Part shown: positions 21,410 through 33,310 of the stretch, in pieces
How the letters are laid out: the number at the start of each line of letters is the position of its first letter
How positions within the stretch are numbered: position 1 is the stretch's first letter
NCBI GenBank assembly: GCA_038025085.1
Contig: CM076151.1
Span: 12,498,501 to 12,562,500 of the forward strand
Reading direction: 5' to 3'
Source of the DNA: Tetragonia tetragonoides
Taxonomy: Eukaryota > Streptophyta > Magnoliopsida > Caryophyllales > Aizoaceae
Length of the DNA: 64,000 nt
Notes under the pieces: model-generated
Database searches by the model: none
Told to the model about the DNA's origin: nothing
Seen by the model: the letters and a program-made list of their open reading frames with translations, nothing else
Translations under genes and position numbers: made by a program

Positions 21410-21852
21410 AACAAAGATAGTACATAATTTACATCAGGAAGTTTGGTAATTCTGGGCTCTGATTGAGAAATTCCCAAAGAAGATCCAAATCTTGGTTTGC
21501 TTGGGTCTTCACTCCTTTGGATTGATTGCAGCAAGACTAAAATATAACTTTTCATCACTACATTTTTCACCAACTAATAGTAACACAAATCGAGAAACCA
21601 AAATGTTCATCAAATTACAAATTCAGATATAAAGAAAAGCAGGCATTCAGAGCAGATTGGTTTCTGACAGATGAATAAACCTTGTGTCAGTTGCGCAATA
21701 CAAATAGTACTCTGCACTTACTTAGGCAGAGCAGACTAGCAATTTTACCTAAACAGAACATGAACCAAAATCAGCATCTAGCCATCAGGACAAAGTAATG
21801 AACCATGAAACTGTTGTTTCCATAACTAATACAAAACGAAATGAGTGAGCAT

Positions 21853-22407
21853 CGACTGTTACTAAACAAGGCCCCAGTGGAAGTTATTAAAGCTGAGGTC
21901 TAAATATTCCAAGTGTTTCAACTCAACTAAGGAAGAGCTCACTTTACCTTACAAACAATATTCATCATCCTCAGTACCGCGGAGATGAAGCTCGGTAATA
22001 TGACCGGTAAGGTTGCTGCAACGCACACCGTACCATTGAAAGCAGTCTTGCTGATCATCTCCCCAGGAATCGAGAAGCCCACAATTATCTGTTTGAATGC
22101 CACGTTTGAAATGGAGCAACTCAGCATCTAGTAGTGCTATTGTTGATGTTATTGTAGTGTTGCATAACAAAGAGTGGCCCCTCCGCAGCTTCTGAAAAAT
22201 CAATAATTTTGCAAGGCAGACGAAAAAAGGAAAAACAAAAATCAGTAAAATGTTCATGCCATAGCATAACAGTAGAATGTGATTATTATTTAGGCGGAGC
22301 AGACTACTAAATTTACCTAACCGGAACATGAGCCAAATCAGCATCAAACCACCTATACAAAGTACCAAACCAAATATGTTTCCACGCATATCCAATGTAA
22401 TCACCAT
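21853..22407 (-). pseudogene. 5' fragment of a receptor-like protein (LRRNT plus one LRR)
   Basis: RLPs are cell-surface proteins with extracellular leucine-rich repeats, one membrane helix and no kinase. The minus-strand frame contains an LRR N-cap: ALLDAELLHFKR, then DNCGLLDSWG, then DCFQWYGVRCSNLTGHI. This is the paired-cysteine, tryptophan-rich signature before the first repeat. An in-frame TAA (near 21943) interrupts it before GKVSSSLVELKHLEYLDLS, the first LRR. Shortly after, the frame ends (TAG near 21855) and no more repeats follow. The hydrophobic sequence upstream (22195-22400) is probably an intron or leader that happens to be open. Non-functional fragment. Confidence 0.75.
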
Positions 22408-22767
22408 TGCTCAATTTTTCCCATGTAATGATGATTACGTTGGATGGTATAATCAATCTCACTTTTTACATCTTCTTCCTCCCCCTCCTTCATTTTCCAC
22501 TTCACATTTACGGCTTATAAAATGATTGCATTGCATAAACTAGCATAATTAAACACCACCTAAGGGCTCATTTACTTGTTAGCGTAAAAGACAAAGACTA
22601 ACATATTTAGTATCTGAAAGATCCGTCATATTTGAAACTTCTATCTAAAGTAGTGCAAGTCACAGTACAGTATTTATTGTTCATCACATTAGAGATTCAG
22701 ATAGCATATATAAGGCTGGTAGTGTATCAATTTTGATGATAGTATTTAGAACTGCATGACAAAGACA

Positions 22768-23231
22768 GACATCACCCCTGTCTTGGGCCACAATAGCTTG
22801 CTCTGCCTTTGCCTCATACTGAATATTTGAATAAGTCCTAATCTCCTTGTTATTTGTCATGTTCCTTATCTTCTCTACCTAATGACTGAATACCACATCT
22901 GTTATATTGATCACAATGTAGAAAGAGCCAACCATTTCACTATTTATTATGAGCTCTTTTTTTATATGCATTTGTATAATTGAGTACTCATTGCCTGTAT
23001 AGTATTTCAGATTTATCTCGCAAAAGAGGAAAAAATGCAGCGGAAAAAGACATCAAGAATGAGGAAATACCAAAGCTTGTGGCTATTCCTGGGTCTTGGT
23101 TTTGTGGCGGGGACAGGGAGCGAGTGAGCTCGAAAGCCTCTCATATTAGTTCCTTGGTTAAGCTACTTGATTGCGTACATAACAAAGGGAGGCCTAATCT
23201 CCACAAATTAGTACCAAAGTTTCTTAATTAA
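22768..23231 (+). pseudogene. Duplicated 3' end of the FRO gene
   Basis: The sequence is clearly related to 20033-20435 of the FRO gene (last exon). It reads LGHNSLLCLC in place of LGPNSWLCLC, and later KRGKNAAEKDIKNEEIPK and PGSWFCGGDRE, which parallel KRKNSEEENQIKN and PGSWLCGGDRE in FRO. Stops and frame changes occur in the membrane segment (22820-22980). Only the C-terminal about 130 codons are present, with no NADPH or haem domains. It lies between two RLP fragments, so a second FRO copy was deleted or only its tail was duplicated. Confidence 0.75.
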
Positions 23232-23369
23232 TTAAATTAACTTCTTCAGGTCTCTAATGAAAGAATTTCGACTTAACAGAGTTATCTATATTACAGGTTG
23301 TACAAACTAGCAACAATAGTACAACTTAACTAGTAATAATAACACAACCTTATGAGCCTAATGTTCATC

Positions 23370-23640
23370 ACATTAGAAATTCAGATCTAAAAACAAGCAG
23401 CCACTCAGCATGAGGTAGTGCATTTGCTGATGTTATTGTAGTACTGCATAACTAGGACTGGCCCATCCTCAGCTTCTGAAAAAACAATATATTTAGCAAA
23501 ATTCAGCAAAATGATGATTATGCCATAGCATTAAAGTGGCTAGAATGTGATTATTAATTAGGCCGAGCTTACTAGTAAACTTTACCTGACAGGAACATAT
23601 ATAAGCCAAATCAGCATCAAGCCACCTGTACAAAGCAACA
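23370..23640 (-). pseudogene. Decayed copy of RLP 5' region
   Basis: The stretch parallels 22100-22370: both share a CTCAGCAT...TAGT.GTGC, GATGTTATTGTAGT, TGCATAAC block, then CAGCTTCTGAAAAA, GCCATAGCAT, GAATGTGATTATTA and CCAAATCAGCATCAA in the same order. A further partial copy is visible at 21590-21830. It is unreadable as protein. It marks another duplicated and decayed RLP start. Confidence 0.55.
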
Positions 23641-23913
23641 GACCATGAAAATGTTTTAACAACTAATACATATTATAGTGAAATGAGTGACTGATACCAA
23701 AAGAGGTGTGCAAGAAAAATAAATGACGACTGTGGAAACAGAAACAGTGACAATAGAAGCACCAAAACAAGAAACTGGCGTTATATTGAACAATGAACTT
23801 CATGCTGATTAGTGTAGTAGTGCATTAAATATAGATTATCATGCCTATTAAAATTTACCAAGTAGATGAGAACATGATAATAATTGTAAAGAAATTACCG
23901 AATAGCTTCACGA

Positions 23914-25503
23914 CTATCTCCAAATCTTGTCTTTGATGTCATCAACAAAGCGGAAATATGCAACTCTCCAAGATCGCTTGATCACCAAAGTCCCGAAAAC
24001 TCCCCAGAAGCCTACAATAAATCCAAAAACAATGCTTATGTACAACCCTGGCAAAATATCATCTCTATCAACATTCTTATCTGGGTTTAGATGTTCTTCT
24101 TTTGTGGGTCTAGGACATTTTGGGAGTGGCGGTCCACAAAGTTGTGGGTTTCCCATATATGCCAAAGCATCAAAGGTTTGGAGCTGAGTACCGGTCGGAA
24201 TATGCCCTGACAAGCTGTTGTTTGATAAATCCAGAAAGCCTAGATAATTCAAATTGGTCATACTTGTTGGAATATGACCAGAAATATGGTTGTTGGACAA
24301 ATCAAGGAACTGTAAATCTCTCAACTGACCAATTTCAGGAGTAATGCTTCCAGTCAAATTGTTTCCTGATAAGTCCAAGGAAACCAAACCTATCAATGAA
24401 GAAATTCCACTGGGAATTTGTCCTTGCAGCTCATTGTGTGAAAAGTCAATGGATTTTACCAGTCCCAAATTATTCTTGAACCTCTGGTCCTTTCCTTTCC
24501 ACATTAAAATTGTTGTATCATTGTAGGGGTAGAAAGCGCGGGGAGAAGTATATAGTCCAAATTCTGGTAGTAAATCTGTTGAATTTTTCATGGCTGTAAG
24601 ATTGTTTATGCAATCCGGTATGGTCCCTGAGATGTGGTTACCCGAAAGATCCAATATTTGAAGAGAAGAAAGTTGACATAGGCTTTTAGGTAACTGTCCA
24701 TACAATTTGTTGCGTCGTAGGTTAAGAATTCCAATACGGGTGAAAAATTCTCCAGTTCCTTGGGGTATATTGCCAGTTAATGAGTTATACCCAGCATCAA
24801 GAACACCTAAATATGTACAATTCTCCAGTGATGTGGGAAGTTCTCCAGAAAAGCTATTATTGTGCAAATGCAGAAGTTGGAGCTGACTCATGGCACCAAT
24901 TGATGTGGGTAGATTTCCAGAGAAGTGATTGTTTTCCAGGCGTAAAATTTTTAACTGATCAAAATTTGCCCAACAATCAGGAAGATGTCCCGAGAACAAG
25001 TTATTTGAGAGGTCATGTTGAGTAACCAATGGAATATTGAAGCTTCATTTAAATTATTCGAATTAAAACTAATAACAGAGAGGGATGTGGAGGAATTAAG
25101 ATAAGAAATTGAGCTCAGAACTGGTGGAGAAAGGTTAGACTCTTCCACATAAAGGGAGGTTGGTAACCACTTGGAAAAAGGAATCAGTTGCTCGACTAAT
25201 ATTAACCACACTCAAGTCAAGGTTTGTCAACAAAGTAAGCCACCTATAGCTTGTGGCGTACAGATTATTATTATTATTACCGCTGAGATCTCTTTTGTTG
25301 AGGAGGGAAGTGATAAAACTGGGGATGGGTCCTGTAAAGTGATTAAAGCTGAGGTCCAAATATTCCAAGTGCTTCAACTCATCAACTAAGGAAGGACTCA
25401 CTTTACCTGCCAAACAGAAGTCAGAGAGAGATGAAGCCCGATGACATGGCCTGTGAGGTTGCTGCATTGGACACCCTTCCATTGGTTTTGTACATTCTGT
25501 CAT
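23914..25503 (-). pseudogene. Receptor-like protein (EIX2/RLP type), internally deleted and frame-broken
   Basis: The C-terminal 371 codons (25029-23914) are an excellent RLP tail. They hold LRRs (LDLSGNHISGTIPDCINNL, LDLSGNNLTGSITPEIGQL, LDLSNNSLSGHIPTGTQL), an island segment between repeats (24480-24600), the cap NPQLCGPPLPKC, a single membrane helix (GLYISIVFGFIVGFWGVFGT) and a short basic cytoplasmic end. Upstream, the cap and first repeats occur in pieces: GKVSPSLVDELKHLEYLDLS (25400-25340) and NSSTSLSVISFNSNN (25110-25060). At about 25030 the sequence jumps from an early repeat (FHWLLN) into the late DLSNNLFSGHLPDCW repeat in another frame, so many central LRRs are deleted. A further frame break lies in the N-cap near 25450. 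Not functional as it stands. Confidence 0.8.
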
Positions 25504-27522
25504 CTGAGTTCTGACTGCCTAACTAACATAAAGGTTTGTGAGCTCATAGTCCATGCATTTGCATCTTTTGCTATTACAATTTCCAGCAAACAGATCCTTT
25601 TACTATCACTATCAGTGCTTCAAAAGGTGCAAACTGCAAGGCACAGGCGTGTGCCTCAATAAAGCGAGGTGCCACTGCCCTGGAGTTAAAAAAGATGCTA
25701 TAAAATCAGTGATTCATCATAACATGTATCCAGTACCATAATACCCTACGACATAAGATACATATACTCTCAGTATGATCCGAAATAAACATTCCATTGA
25801 CTTGAAGAAAAGAAACAAAGAATTTCGCACCTCAAGAGTCAAGAGCACCCAGAGGGCGTTAACGTTTTTAAACACTGCCTAATACTATTAGTGGTATCAG
25901 ACTCACATACTCGTACAACATCTTTTGCATCATCTCTGTCTCTTCGGAAGTTAACTGTAACTACGCCATACATAAGTATTCTAAACTTTTTTAACTGTTT
26001 GCGGCAGCTTATTTTGCCAGCTATTTATGACAGTTGTAATGATATTATCAACAAATGGGAGAAGATAATGGCCCGAAGAAGGTTGTAGTGCGCTACAAGT
26101 GTGGCGGTACTTCACAACACTCTCTGCTGATGCCATCTCCATGACTCCATAGCAGTACCTTTTTTTTCTTTTTTTTTTCGAGGAGAGATAGCAGTACTTG
26201 GTAGTAGCTATACTTGGTAGTATCTATAAAGAGTGGCAAAAAATATTTGAGCTTCCGAAGAGCAACTGACTTCATGAGTGACCATGACACACAGGAAATT
26301 TGCCCCATCCAAAACATTTCCTACTTTCAAAAACAATTCAAGACTTACTCATGCTGTCTATGTCAACATACATACAACCAGCGACAGGAGGTTTAAGGAG
26401 TTCAGGAAAAAAATACAGACTACTACTCAAACAACCATCAATAAGAGGAAGGACACAGTCGAGGCTGGAGAAGCGGCCAAGGTTGACTAATTGGGCACAC
26501 TAATGAATTCCCGTTTAAATAGAAATTTAATAAGCTGCAGGCAAAATGAGCAACTTGGCATGAGTCTCCAGGAGGTGATCAAAAAGTACAATCTAGTCTA
26601 CTTGGCCAGACAAGAGACAACAGCAATACTGCTAGTGACGACGTTACCAACGAGCACGATAGGCAGTCTTGCAAACATTCAGGATCAAGGTACCCAATTT
26701 TGAAGGCTAAACCATTTAAAGAAGGGTATTTGACAACAACCTCAAGTAGTATTTCTGCCAAGCCACCCCTCAAATAAAAATTACTAAATTTGCATTTATA
26801 TGACGTATATAAGTAACTAAAAGATAAACAAACTAATGGAAGTAGGATGGAGAAATGCAATGGGGTGTTGATTTGGAGACTGAATATAAACAAAATGGTG
26901 GTTTGGTGCAAACACCTTAGCTAGGCGTGGTTTCTCTTGGAAAAAATAAACGTGGTTTCTTACTTATTTAGGGGTGGTTTTCTGAAATTAAGGAACAGAA
27001 GTTAAAGTTTAACATGAAGAGCCACCAGCAACCCCTATACGGCTATACCATATTACCATCACTTCTGGCACTGCAAAAGTATGATTAACCTTCCAAAATA
27101 ATGAGCCATCAATCCACACCCCTAGACGGGAGTGAAACTGGTGATAAAGCAAATTGCAGAGACAGCCTCACACAAACAATCCTACGAAACTGCTCCAAAT
27201 GTCTCAACAAGTAGTGCCAGCCATCATCCTATCTGGGTTTCTTTTATCTGGTAAATTTATTCTAAAGGATCCAGTCACGCAAAAGTCGACAAAGTTGAAT
27301 ATGAACAGCATTAACAAAAGTGGATGTCCTTGAACATTGCATAATAAAATAATTGTGTAAATTGCAACAAAAATTTCACAATGACAATAGTAACAATTTA
27401 ACATCACTCTATAATTTCTGAAACATAAAAAATGCAATTGTTATCAGATTCAGATTAATTATGTTTTTACCTGTGATCTTCAATACCATCCAATGGCATC
27501 CATCTCCCATTGTTCTCTTCTT
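25504..27522. other. Intergenic, no supported gene
   Basis: All ORFs are short and none shows a family signature on either strand. Poly-T/C-rich patch at 26160-26180. The right part (27200-27520) is the 3' flank of the broken F-box gene. Confidence 0.4.
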
Positions 27523-28758
27523 TCATGGGAATGATGTCAAATCTTGGGCCTCCAATCCTCTATGCAGTAGCAAGGTCTCTGCATGTGGATAGATGCACAA
27601 TATAGAGCCAACAGATTTAGCCACACAACGAATTTCATGACTTCTAATGTTGTACGACATCAGTTTCCCACTTACAACCATAAAAAATAAACCCTTCTTC
27701 TCATACAAAATTGTCCCACGATGATATGGACAAGATTTTAGCCAATTTGAGAAGAAGGTATATGTAACTAAACTGGAATCCTCTGAGTACCATTTGGTCC
27801 ACAGCTTCTTTCCTCCATCCTTGTCTAAAGGTATATGGTGGTATTTTCACGAGAAATAGCCAAAACTGCAAACGATTCACCAAGGAGGAACATAAACCAC
27901 ATCAATTCTCCCCTTTGTGGGAGTTTCACAATGCCAAATTCTTCGGTATCAAAGTCAAACCAAACAGTATCGGTGTTACGCCCCCAGTTCACAAAGTCAT
28001 CTAAATCCTCTACAAACCAATATGCAGCCTCTTTGGTAGAAAGACAATCATATTTCATACGAAAGTGCGACCAATTAACCACATCCATAGCCATAGACTT
28101 TCTACGCCAACACCCATCACGGAGTCCATAAACCGCAAATACGGGACCATTTTTTCCAGAAGAACCAAAATCAGAAACAATCACCTTATAATCATTACTC
28201 GAAGGCGAAAACCCCAACGAAAATGAATACGCCACGCAACGGAACAATCTACAAGAAGGAATTAGCAACGATTTTCTAATTGAAGGGTTCCATAATCTCA
28301 GGTGATGATTTGGGTGAAATTGTACCAGTAATATCAACCCATCAACGGTAGCTTGAGGACGATAATATACGGGTATGTCGATTAATGGAGCTAATTTCTT
28401 GACTGTGTCACTACGACGTGTTGTGAAATAGAATTTTGAGGTTTTTTTCAAATGGAAAGTTGAAATTGGACAATAATTTTCATGATTATGGTACTTGTTG
28501 GTACTATTATAATCAATCAAATGCTTAGAAATGAAATCAGGGTTATCAATTTCACAGGGATTTCACAGGGAGTTTGGTGAGTACCTCCGTCAAGATTTCC
28601 GTCGGAATATACCCGTCGAAAATCGTCGATGATGTTATCTGCGTCGAATTACTCCTCTTCTTCTTCCTCTTCATTTCGACAAGAACCATTGGAAATTGGA
28701 GCCAAGACGGAAATGCTGTTGTTTCTAGGGTTTCAAACTGTGAAATTGCAATTTGCAA
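27523..28758 (-). pseudogene. F-box gene with F-box associated domain, broken in at least two places
   Basis: F-box proteins recruit targets to SCF ubiquitin ligases. The first half of an F-box is clear (IPTEILTEVLTKLPVKSL, 28612-28559). The second half, normally a cysteine/tryptophan stretch (VCKSW), is missing, and the frame resumes as DNPDFISKHLIDY. A short tandem TTTCACAGGGA at the break (28551-28572) suggests slippage. The middle part (LWNPSIRKSLLIP, YSFSLGFSPSSNDYKVI) is typical of the F-box associated interaction domain. Near 27825 a second frame break follows NTTIYL; the sequence continues in another frame with KDGGKKLWTKWYSEDSS and ends at 27523. The original length was about 400 residues. 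With half the F-box gone it should not bind SKP1. Confidence 0.75.
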
Positions 28759-30580
28759 ACCTCTTTAATTGAAATGTACAAGTTCAAGCCAATATACCAC
28801 TTATATTGTCCCATTGGGCACAAACAACTAATTTTTCAATAAAAGCTACAGCTGAAAGCTGGTAAGTGGCAATCATATTAACATTTAAGTGTTACGATTA
28901 TTATTAATTTTGCCAAGCATAACTCAAGCTTTTAATTTAACTTTCCTCAAAAGAAAATTTTAACTTTTTTTTGCTTGTAATAAAGTTTTAACTTGATCAT
29001 ATGGGGTGTATTATTATTCGGTTGTGTATCAACTCGTTGGGTCAACTTATATTTCAGGTTGGACACCGCTAACTAATTAGTGACAATCGAGTCTCTGGCT
29101 TTCTGAGTTATCAGCATCCAGCTTGATCACCTAGGATGTGAATCACACAATGTGAATGGCTATGCTTTGCCATGCTTAGTATACGAACCACAACAAATTC
29201 AAAGATATACTCCTATTAATCACTACCTTTTATTTCCCGTATGCTTTCCAACTATGGGTTCTAATTTTTTCACAAATAGAGCCAAATAGCTAAATTTATT
29301 ATTAATATTTTTGAAATAATTACAGTCAGATAGCTAAATAATACTCTTTTAATCGATTTTTTATTGGACGAGATTCAAATAGTTAAAAGTATGCACTATG
29401 AGTCTATGACCTATACTCATTGGGAAAAAAATGTGCACAAATATTATTTTTAAAGTTTTTTGACTTTAGGCATTCTAAAGACAAACGAGGCAAACCTTTA
29501 CTAATATTAAATTTGGTAATTTCACACTGGTAGTTTCAGAACAAGAAAAACGACGAGAAATTAAACAAATACTCGTAACACGGTTTTATGATGCTCAGAG
29601 ATGTACTCTAGAAAACTTCTCCAGTTCTTCTTCACCTCCAAAGTAAAACAGTTTGAAATCATTGATAGCATAGCATAATCAAAGAATGAAGCGGCCAAGT
29701 GGGGAAAATAATGGTCGCAAACAATGCAATCTCTTTTGTTTACGGACCCTTGAGGAATTTGAGATATTCGTGCACCAAACACCAACAAACTTTGACATCT
29801 TGACCCCAATACCACCACACCCTTTCTTTTTCTTTTTCTTTTTTCGTCTTTTTTTATTTTTTTTCAGAGGACAAGCTCTCACCAGCTCAAAAGAACAAAT
29901 CTCAAGCAACCATATAAATTATTTTCACACCCTCACAAAAAAATATATACTTATATAAATTATTTTCATTTCTTTAATTCGCGTTAAAGATAACGAAAAA
30001 ATGCTTGCTACATCATAAGCATATAATCTACTAATCTAGGTATCCAAATAAAGATGAAGAGCCAAAAGATAATAATAAAAAGATATAATGAAGATAATAA
30101 TAATAGTTCCAAAAAAAATCACATACTATATATACCCAGGAAATAATGGGACCCAATCCAATGAGGAGAAGAACCTATCCATACAAGTCAGCTCAAATTT
30201 GCCAAACACCCCCTCAATTTCCACCTTCCTAAAATAAAAAAAAAATTAAAAATTTAATCAATCTTCCCACTACCCTCCAGAATTTTCCATAATCCATCCA
30301 AACACCTCTCCCTTCCCCACCTTTTTTTTATTACTTTGTTTGGTGGGTTTCCTTCCTCAATTGTATTCTTTTCTAAAATAAAAATAATAAAAAAAAAGAT
30401 TTAATTAACTACTAAAAAGTACTAATATGACAATTGTAGATTTGTGGGTAAGGTAAGTAAACAATATTTCCTCTTTTGAGAGATAACAATAAAGAAAGAT
30501 GATGGGTATGTTATGGAGAGTAATAACATAACAATATGTTTATGTTGTTGAGGAGAGAGAAAGTGAGTGAGAGAGTGAAT
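28759..30580. other. Intergenic, between F-box pseudogene and SCL8 3' end
   Basis: AT-rich, no gene supported. T/C-rich tract at 29823-29865. The last 150 bases will include the SCL8 3' UTR. Confidence 0.45.
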
Positions 30581-32962
30581 TTAACGCCAAGCAGATGCGA
30601 CGGTGAGTGTTCTACTCACCCACCCAAACCCTACCCCACCATTCTCTTCCTTAACAGTAAACCCCGGGTTTCCCCCACGCGCTGAGTTCAGCTTAGCCTT
30701 CATTGACTCCGCCACGCTCTGACTTAGCGGTTTCAGCTCAAACCCAGCCATTCCCATCCTCGCACGCCACTTACCGAACACCTCAGCCCGCTCTATCCGC
30801 TCCCGTCCTTCACACGCGACCCCGTTTGCCATTTTCCGTCCTAACGCCTCCTCAGCTCGTACCCGCTCCACATTCTCTCTTGGGAACGTCGCCTCGAGAG
30901 AATCAAACAACGCGCCGTAATACCCACACGCCTCACTCACGCGCGTCACGAACGGGGCCGTATTCCCATTCATGTCTTGCTCAACTAACGTAACCGCGCG
31001 TGGTGATAGCCCTTTCACGCGCCTAAGCAGCTCGTCCCTAAGATTCTCCATTGAGACACTCTCATCCGGTACCCGGTAAAGCTTAAAAGCGAAATTCACA
31101 ACCACAGCTTCACCTTCTTCACACCCTAACGACTCACGAGTCAACTCGTGAATCGCCCGAGTCACAACATCGAACCTCAACTTAATCCCAACTTTCTCAG
31201 CTAGCTTAACCAGTCCTTCCTTCACCATCTCAGCCGTTGTCGTTGATGTCGTCGCGTTCCCGAGCTCGGTCTCCACAACAGTAATCCTCATCTCTGTAAT
31301 AATCCCAGTGCCCGATTGAGACCTACGCTCCGCCAAAGCGCGTAGAAGATTAATATACTGACCACCATACCCCACATCAAAATCCACCACGTGAATTTTC
31401 AAACTCTCTTGAAGAGCAGAAGTTATGGCTTCAAGCATAACAAGATTAGCAGCCAATAACCCGAACTTGTAACATGGAGAGAGATCATAGAGTTTATACA
31501 TGGCTGACATTTGCTCTTTGTTATATAGCTCCATTACAGGTGGCGGATTCTCATTGGGCAACGCGCGAGAACGTAGCGCTTTGCCCATGTAATAGGCTAG
31601 CCTTTGCTCTGAGTTCCCTTTTGGGTTCGCCACTTGGGCTAACTTGGCTAAAATCTCAATGGCTGTTTCGATCTTTCCGTCTGAGATCGCTATCGACGCC
31701 TCGGAGATCAGCTGCTTCGCGGAGAGAGACGGTTGGGGTAGTGGTGGTGGTGGTGGTGGTGGTGGTGGGGCCGTCGTTGGTGATGCTGATGTCGAACAAC
31801 ATGATGATGACGTCGACGAGGTTGGCGACGGTGATATCATGTTGTTGGTGGTGGTGTTATTGTTGTTGCTTCCGCTAGTGCTAGCGGAGGCAACAGGATT
31901 GGTGTTCAGGCTCGGGTTTGGAGTTGGGCTTGGGTTGGGGTCCATGAGATTCTGAAAAGTTTCGGACCATTCGCTGTTGGTGATGACAGAAACGGCATCG
32001 TTTTCATCCTGGTTGTTGTCATCATCATCGTCTAATAAAAGCTGTTTCTCAAGCTCCTGAAGGGTGTTCAAGATCTTGTGATCAGATTCTGGTTCGGGTT
32101 TCGGGTGGGTTGGGTTAAAGCTTGAATTTTGGGATCCAATCTCTGAAACAGGGACCTGTTGTTGTGGTTCGGGTTTGGGTTGGATTAAATTAGGGCCCAA
32201 ATTCGAGAACCCACCACCACCACCACCACCGGCGGTTGAAAAAGCTTGGTTATTCTGAACCGGGTTTAATAACAGGTTATTGTTGTTGATGGTGTTTCTA
32301 GTGAAGGTGGTGATGGGGGTCTGGAATAAAGAATTATTATTAGAGGGGGTTATTTGGTGAGGGTGGTTGAGGAGAGAGACTGGTTGTTGTTGTTGTTGTT
32401 GAAGGTGTTGTTGGGACCGGAGTTGTTGCTGGTAAACGGGAACCCCAAACCGGGCAGAGGAGAGAGAATTGTTGTTATTAGGAGAACAGAGATCAATTGA
32501 AGGAGAAAGAGGGGAAATTGGGGAAGATACCAAATTGTTGGTTCTTTGTTTCACCGATCTCATCAAATATTGTTGTTGAAGAATGAGAGAGAGTGGCTGG
32601 TTTTGTTGTTGTTGTCTTTGCAATAGCCCAAAGGGCTGTGCTTGCTGTTGTTGTTGTTGTAGTAATTGTTGTTGTTGCTGTTGTTGATGGAGTTGAATCT
32701 GTTGTTGGTAAGATTGAAAATCAGCAAAAGAACGCTTACCCATCAACAAATCTGCTCTCCTTTGAGCGATCTGGTCTACGGAGAAAACCCCCTGTTGTTG
32801 TGGTTGTGGTTGTGGTTGTTGTTGTTGTTGTCGGAAACCGTATTGAGCGGCAGCAACGTTGCCTTGATTTCCACCAATTGAACCCATCGATGGTCGCCCT
32901 GTATTATTACCACCACCACCACCACTACCGTAGAAGAAATCTCCGGAAAACCCAGATGTCAT
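30581..32962 (-). CDS. SCL8: GRAS transcription regulator, SCARECROW-LIKE 8 type
   Basis: GRAS proteins act as nuclear transcriptional regulators. This one is a single-exon gene, as is usual. I chose the ATG at 32962 (MTSGFSGDFFYGSG, 793 residues), which matches the start of SCL8 proteins. An in-frame ATG 41 codons upstream (33085) lies in a CT-repeat leader and would add a low-complexity basic stretch. The N-terminal half is disordered: polyglutamine runs, a conserved MGKRSFADFQ, asparagine/serine stretches and a nine-proline run. The last 375 or so residues are the GRAS domain. It has LHR I (QLISEASIAISDGKIETAIE), a VHIID-like IHVVDFDVGYGGQYINLL, a PFYRE-region VVVNFAFKLYRVPDESV and RAVTLVEQDMNGN, and a SAW-type end (GFGWVSRTLTVASAWR). 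No disruption seen. Confidence 0.92.
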   Translation of the reverse strand: MTSGFSGDFFYGSGGGGGNNTGRPSMGSIGGNQGNVAAAQYGFRQQQQQPQPQPQQQGVFSVDQIAQRRADLLMGKRSFADFQSYQQQIQLHQQQQQQQLLQQQQQQAQPFGLLQRQQQQNQPLSLILQQQYLMRSVKQRTNNLVSSPISPLSPSIDLCSPNNNNSLSSARFGVPVYQQQLRSQQHLQQQQQQPVSLLNHPHQITPSNNNSLFQTPITTFTRNTINNNNLLLNPVQNNQAFSTAGGGGGGGFSNLGPNLIQPKPEPQQQVPVSEIGSQNSSFNPTHPKPEPESDHKILNTLQELEKQLLLDDDDDNNQDENDAVSVITNSEWSETFQNLMDPNPSPTPNPSLNTNPVASASTSGSNNNNTTTNNMISPSPTSSTSSSCCSTSASPTTAPPPPPPPPPLPQPSLSAKQLISEASIAISDGKIETAIEILAKLAQVANPKGNSEQRLAYYMGKALRSRALPNENPPPVMELYNKEQMSAMYKLYDLSPCYKFGLLAANLVMLEAITSALQESLKIHVVDFDVGYGGQYINLLRALAERRSQSGTGIITEMRITVVETELGNATTSTTTAEMVKEGLVKLAEKVGIKLRFDVVTRAIHELTRESLGCEEGEAVVVNFAFKLYRVPDESVSMENLRDELLRRVKGLSPRAVTLVEQDMNGNTAPFVTRVSEACGYYGALFDSLEATFPRENVERVRAEEALGRKMANGVACEGRERIERAEVFGKWRARMGMAGFELKPLSQSVAESMKAKLNSARGGNPGFTVKEENGGVGFGWVSRTLTVASAWR

Positions 32963-33310
32963 ATTTTCAGAAAACCAAAAACAACCCTTTTGTTTCTCTC
33001 TGTATCTCTCTCTCTCTCTCTGTTGTTTTTGGATGGTTTTGGCCTGCAATAACGCATTAGAAAGAGACAAAGGATGAAAATTCATTCATTTGGTGTGATG
33101 TGGGTGTGAGAGAGAATGTGAAGGAGGAGAGAGAAAACAAATTGAAAAAGAGAGAGAGAGTTTCCTTCTACTTTGTGATAAATTGAATTGATTCCCATAA
33201 TTATAACGGAAGGAGAATAAATAATAAAAAGGAAAGAGAATAAGAGAGAGAGAATTGGAAGGGGTGTGGTTTTGCTTTATTTTATTTTATTTTATTTTAT
33301 TTTGGTAAGA
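32963..33310 (-). promoter_or_regulatory. SCL8 5' leader and promoter-proximal region
   Basis: The stretch holds a (TC)n leader repeat at 33004-33021, GA-rich blocks (33110-33165) and a (TTTTA)n run at 33277-33303. These are typical of plant 5' UTR/promoter DNA. An in-frame upstream ATG at 33085 could give an N-terminal extension. Confidence 0.5.

Noticed and set aside
26579..26911. 110-codon minus-strand ORF
   Set aside because: Leucine/serine-rich chance frame in AT-rich DNA with no signature.
31474..31955. Plus-strand ORFs of over 100 codons opposite the SCL8 gene
   Set aside because: They are translations of the antisense of polyglutamine/polyproline codons (poly-V, poly-G), typical shadows of a real gene.
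32593..33060. 155-codon plus-strand ORF with valine runs
   Set aside because: Antisense shadow of the SCL8 N-terminal low-complexity region.
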